Below are positions 14,052-14,673 of a stretch of 14,673 nucleotides of DNA, one piece after another (the stretch's first letter is position 1; every line of letters starts with the position of its first letter). The position numbers and the translations under genes are program-made. Origin of the DNA: Prevotella sp. UBA6387 (GTDB lineage Bacteria; Bacteroidota; Bacteroidia; Bacteroidales; Bacteroidaceae); NCBI GenBank assembly GCA_002437565.1, contig DJQL01000105.1:2412-17084 (forward strand), written 5' to 3'. The notes under the pieces were generated by a model. That model was not told the DNA's origin. It did no database searches and worked only from the letters and a program-made list of their open reading frames with translations.

Positions 14052-14612
14052 ATGCGCCACCCTGTGGACAAAGGCTTCATCCGCCAAGGCAAGGACTACA
14101 CCACCCTCGTCTGCTACAAGAAGGCGGTCATCATCTACGACATCACCTATTATTTTGCCCACAAGTACTTGGAACGCGGCGACCGCACCATCGACCAAAT
14201 GATACAGGCGGCGCGATCGGGAAAGCAGAACATAGTGGAGGGCAATATCGACGGCATCACGTCCACGGAGATGGAGATAAAGCTCACCAACGTGAACCGT
14301 GCCAGCCTGCACGAGCTGCTTGAGGACTACAAGGATTACCTGCGCGTGCATGGCTTGGAGCAGTGGGCGGTCAACTCGCCAAAGGCGGAGCAGACGCGCC
14401 GCTATTGCCGCGCCCACAACGACCCTGCCGATTACAGGGAGAAGATTGCGGCTCGCTCGCCAGAGACCATCTGCAACATTGCCATCACGCTTATCCTGCA
14501 AGCCGATGTGATGATTAAGGGTCTCATAGAGTGGCAGAAGCGGCATTTCAAGGATAATGGTGGCATAAAGGAACAGATGTTCAGGGAGCGAAGTAAGCAG
14601 AGGAGATATTGA
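14052..14612 (+). CDS. Four-helix-bundle protein with suffix domain (IVP/Avd-related)
   Basis: The 186-residue, charged, largely helical protein has no signal peptide. Its first half matches the four-helix-bundle family that includes 23S rRNA intervening-sequence proteins: helix IIYDITYYFAHKYL (27-40), then IDQMIQAARSGKQNIVEG (47-64), whose ...NIxEG ending is the family signature. Residues about 135-180 (ETICNIAITLILQADVMIKG, then a basic tail with KEQMFRERSKQRR) fit the extra suffix domain found in Bacteroidetes members. The biochemical role is unknown. The basic C-terminus could suit nucleic-acid contact, which is inference only. It follows the rlpA-like stop by 19 bp and may be co-transcribed with it. 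No reverse transcriptase or 23S rRNA gene is nearby, so neither a diversity-generating retroelement nor an rRNA insert explains it. Confidence 0.85.
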   Translation: MRHPVDKGFIRQGKDYTTLVCYKKAVIIYDITYYFAHKYLERGDRTIDQMIQAARSGKQNIVEGNIDGITSTEMEIKLTNVNRASLHELLEDYKDYLRVHGLEQWAVNSPKAEQTRRYCRAHNDPADYREKIAARSPETICNIAITLILQADVMIKGLIEWQKRHFKDNGGIKEQMFRERSKQRRY

Positions 14613-14673
14613 CACACGCATTAGTGCAGCCAAAGATAATGCAGGCCCAACAAACCCGAAAGGGGCGGAGAAC

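Noticed and set aside
14052..14612. Part of a diversity-generating retroelement (Avd-like protein)
   Set aside because: No reverse transcriptase or template/variable repeat pair is visible, and the suffix domain fits a different subgroup.
14631..14654. Minus-strand promoter-like TATCTTTG (14638-14631)
   Set aside because: No TTTG at the right distance (the nearest CAAA on the plus strand is too close, 12 bp), and it would fire antisense into the four-helix-bundle gene.
14613..14673. Terminator or gene start in the last 61 bp
   Set aside because: Only a 3-bp stem (cccgaaaggg) without a T-run is present; nothing can be supported.

Overview
The window reads as a Bacteroidales chromosome, most likely Prevotellaceae. 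Three intergenic regions carry the Bacteroidetes promoter form (TTTG, about 20 bp, TAnnTTTG), Shine-Dalgarno sites are not evident, the surface proteins have Sec signal peptides, and a SusR-like membrane regulator sits beside a carbohydrate locus. Coding DNA is moderately GC-rich and intergenic DNA is AT-rich with short tandem repeats. Genus is inferred, not shown.

Left half (1-8798, all minus strand): a saccharide-use cluster. In transcription order it holds a membrane-spanning SusR-like/DUF6377 regulator (7104-8798), its intrinsic terminator, a secreted CE1-type esterase (5767-6945), an outer-membrane TonB-receptor-like barrel with a shortened plug (3387-5693), a second paralogous CE1-type esterase (1970-3145), and a secreted GH3 glycosidase (1-1892, C-terminus beyond the window). 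It resembles a polysaccharide utilisation locus but shows no SusD partner. The likely logic is that esterases strip acyl or feruloyl groups from a hemicellulose-type oligosaccharide, the barrel admits the product, GH3 trims it in the periplasm, and the regulator senses it there.

Centre (8799-9041): a divergent promoter region. The regulator leader holds a 19-bp imperfect tandem repeat. A good promoter faces right.

Right half (9042-14612, all plus strand): a 986-residue protein joining two receiver-type domains to a PEP/pyruvate-dikinase ATP-grasp domain and an unrecognised C-terminal domain, without the usual phosphohistidine and PEP-binding domains; gdhA (glutamate dehydrogenase), whose promoter is flanked by two matching dyad boxes; a small secreted RlpA-like double-psi beta-barrel protein; and a four-helix-bundle protein.

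The most notable signals are the orphan receiver/ATP-grasp fusion, the paired dyads around the gdhA promoter, and a 9-bp-period repeat that occurs both between genes (1916-1969) and inside the RlpA-like reading frame as a tripeptide repeat (13946-14008). No rRNA, tRNA, CRISPR array, insertion sequence or phage gene was seen. No gene-free stretch exceeds 300 bases.
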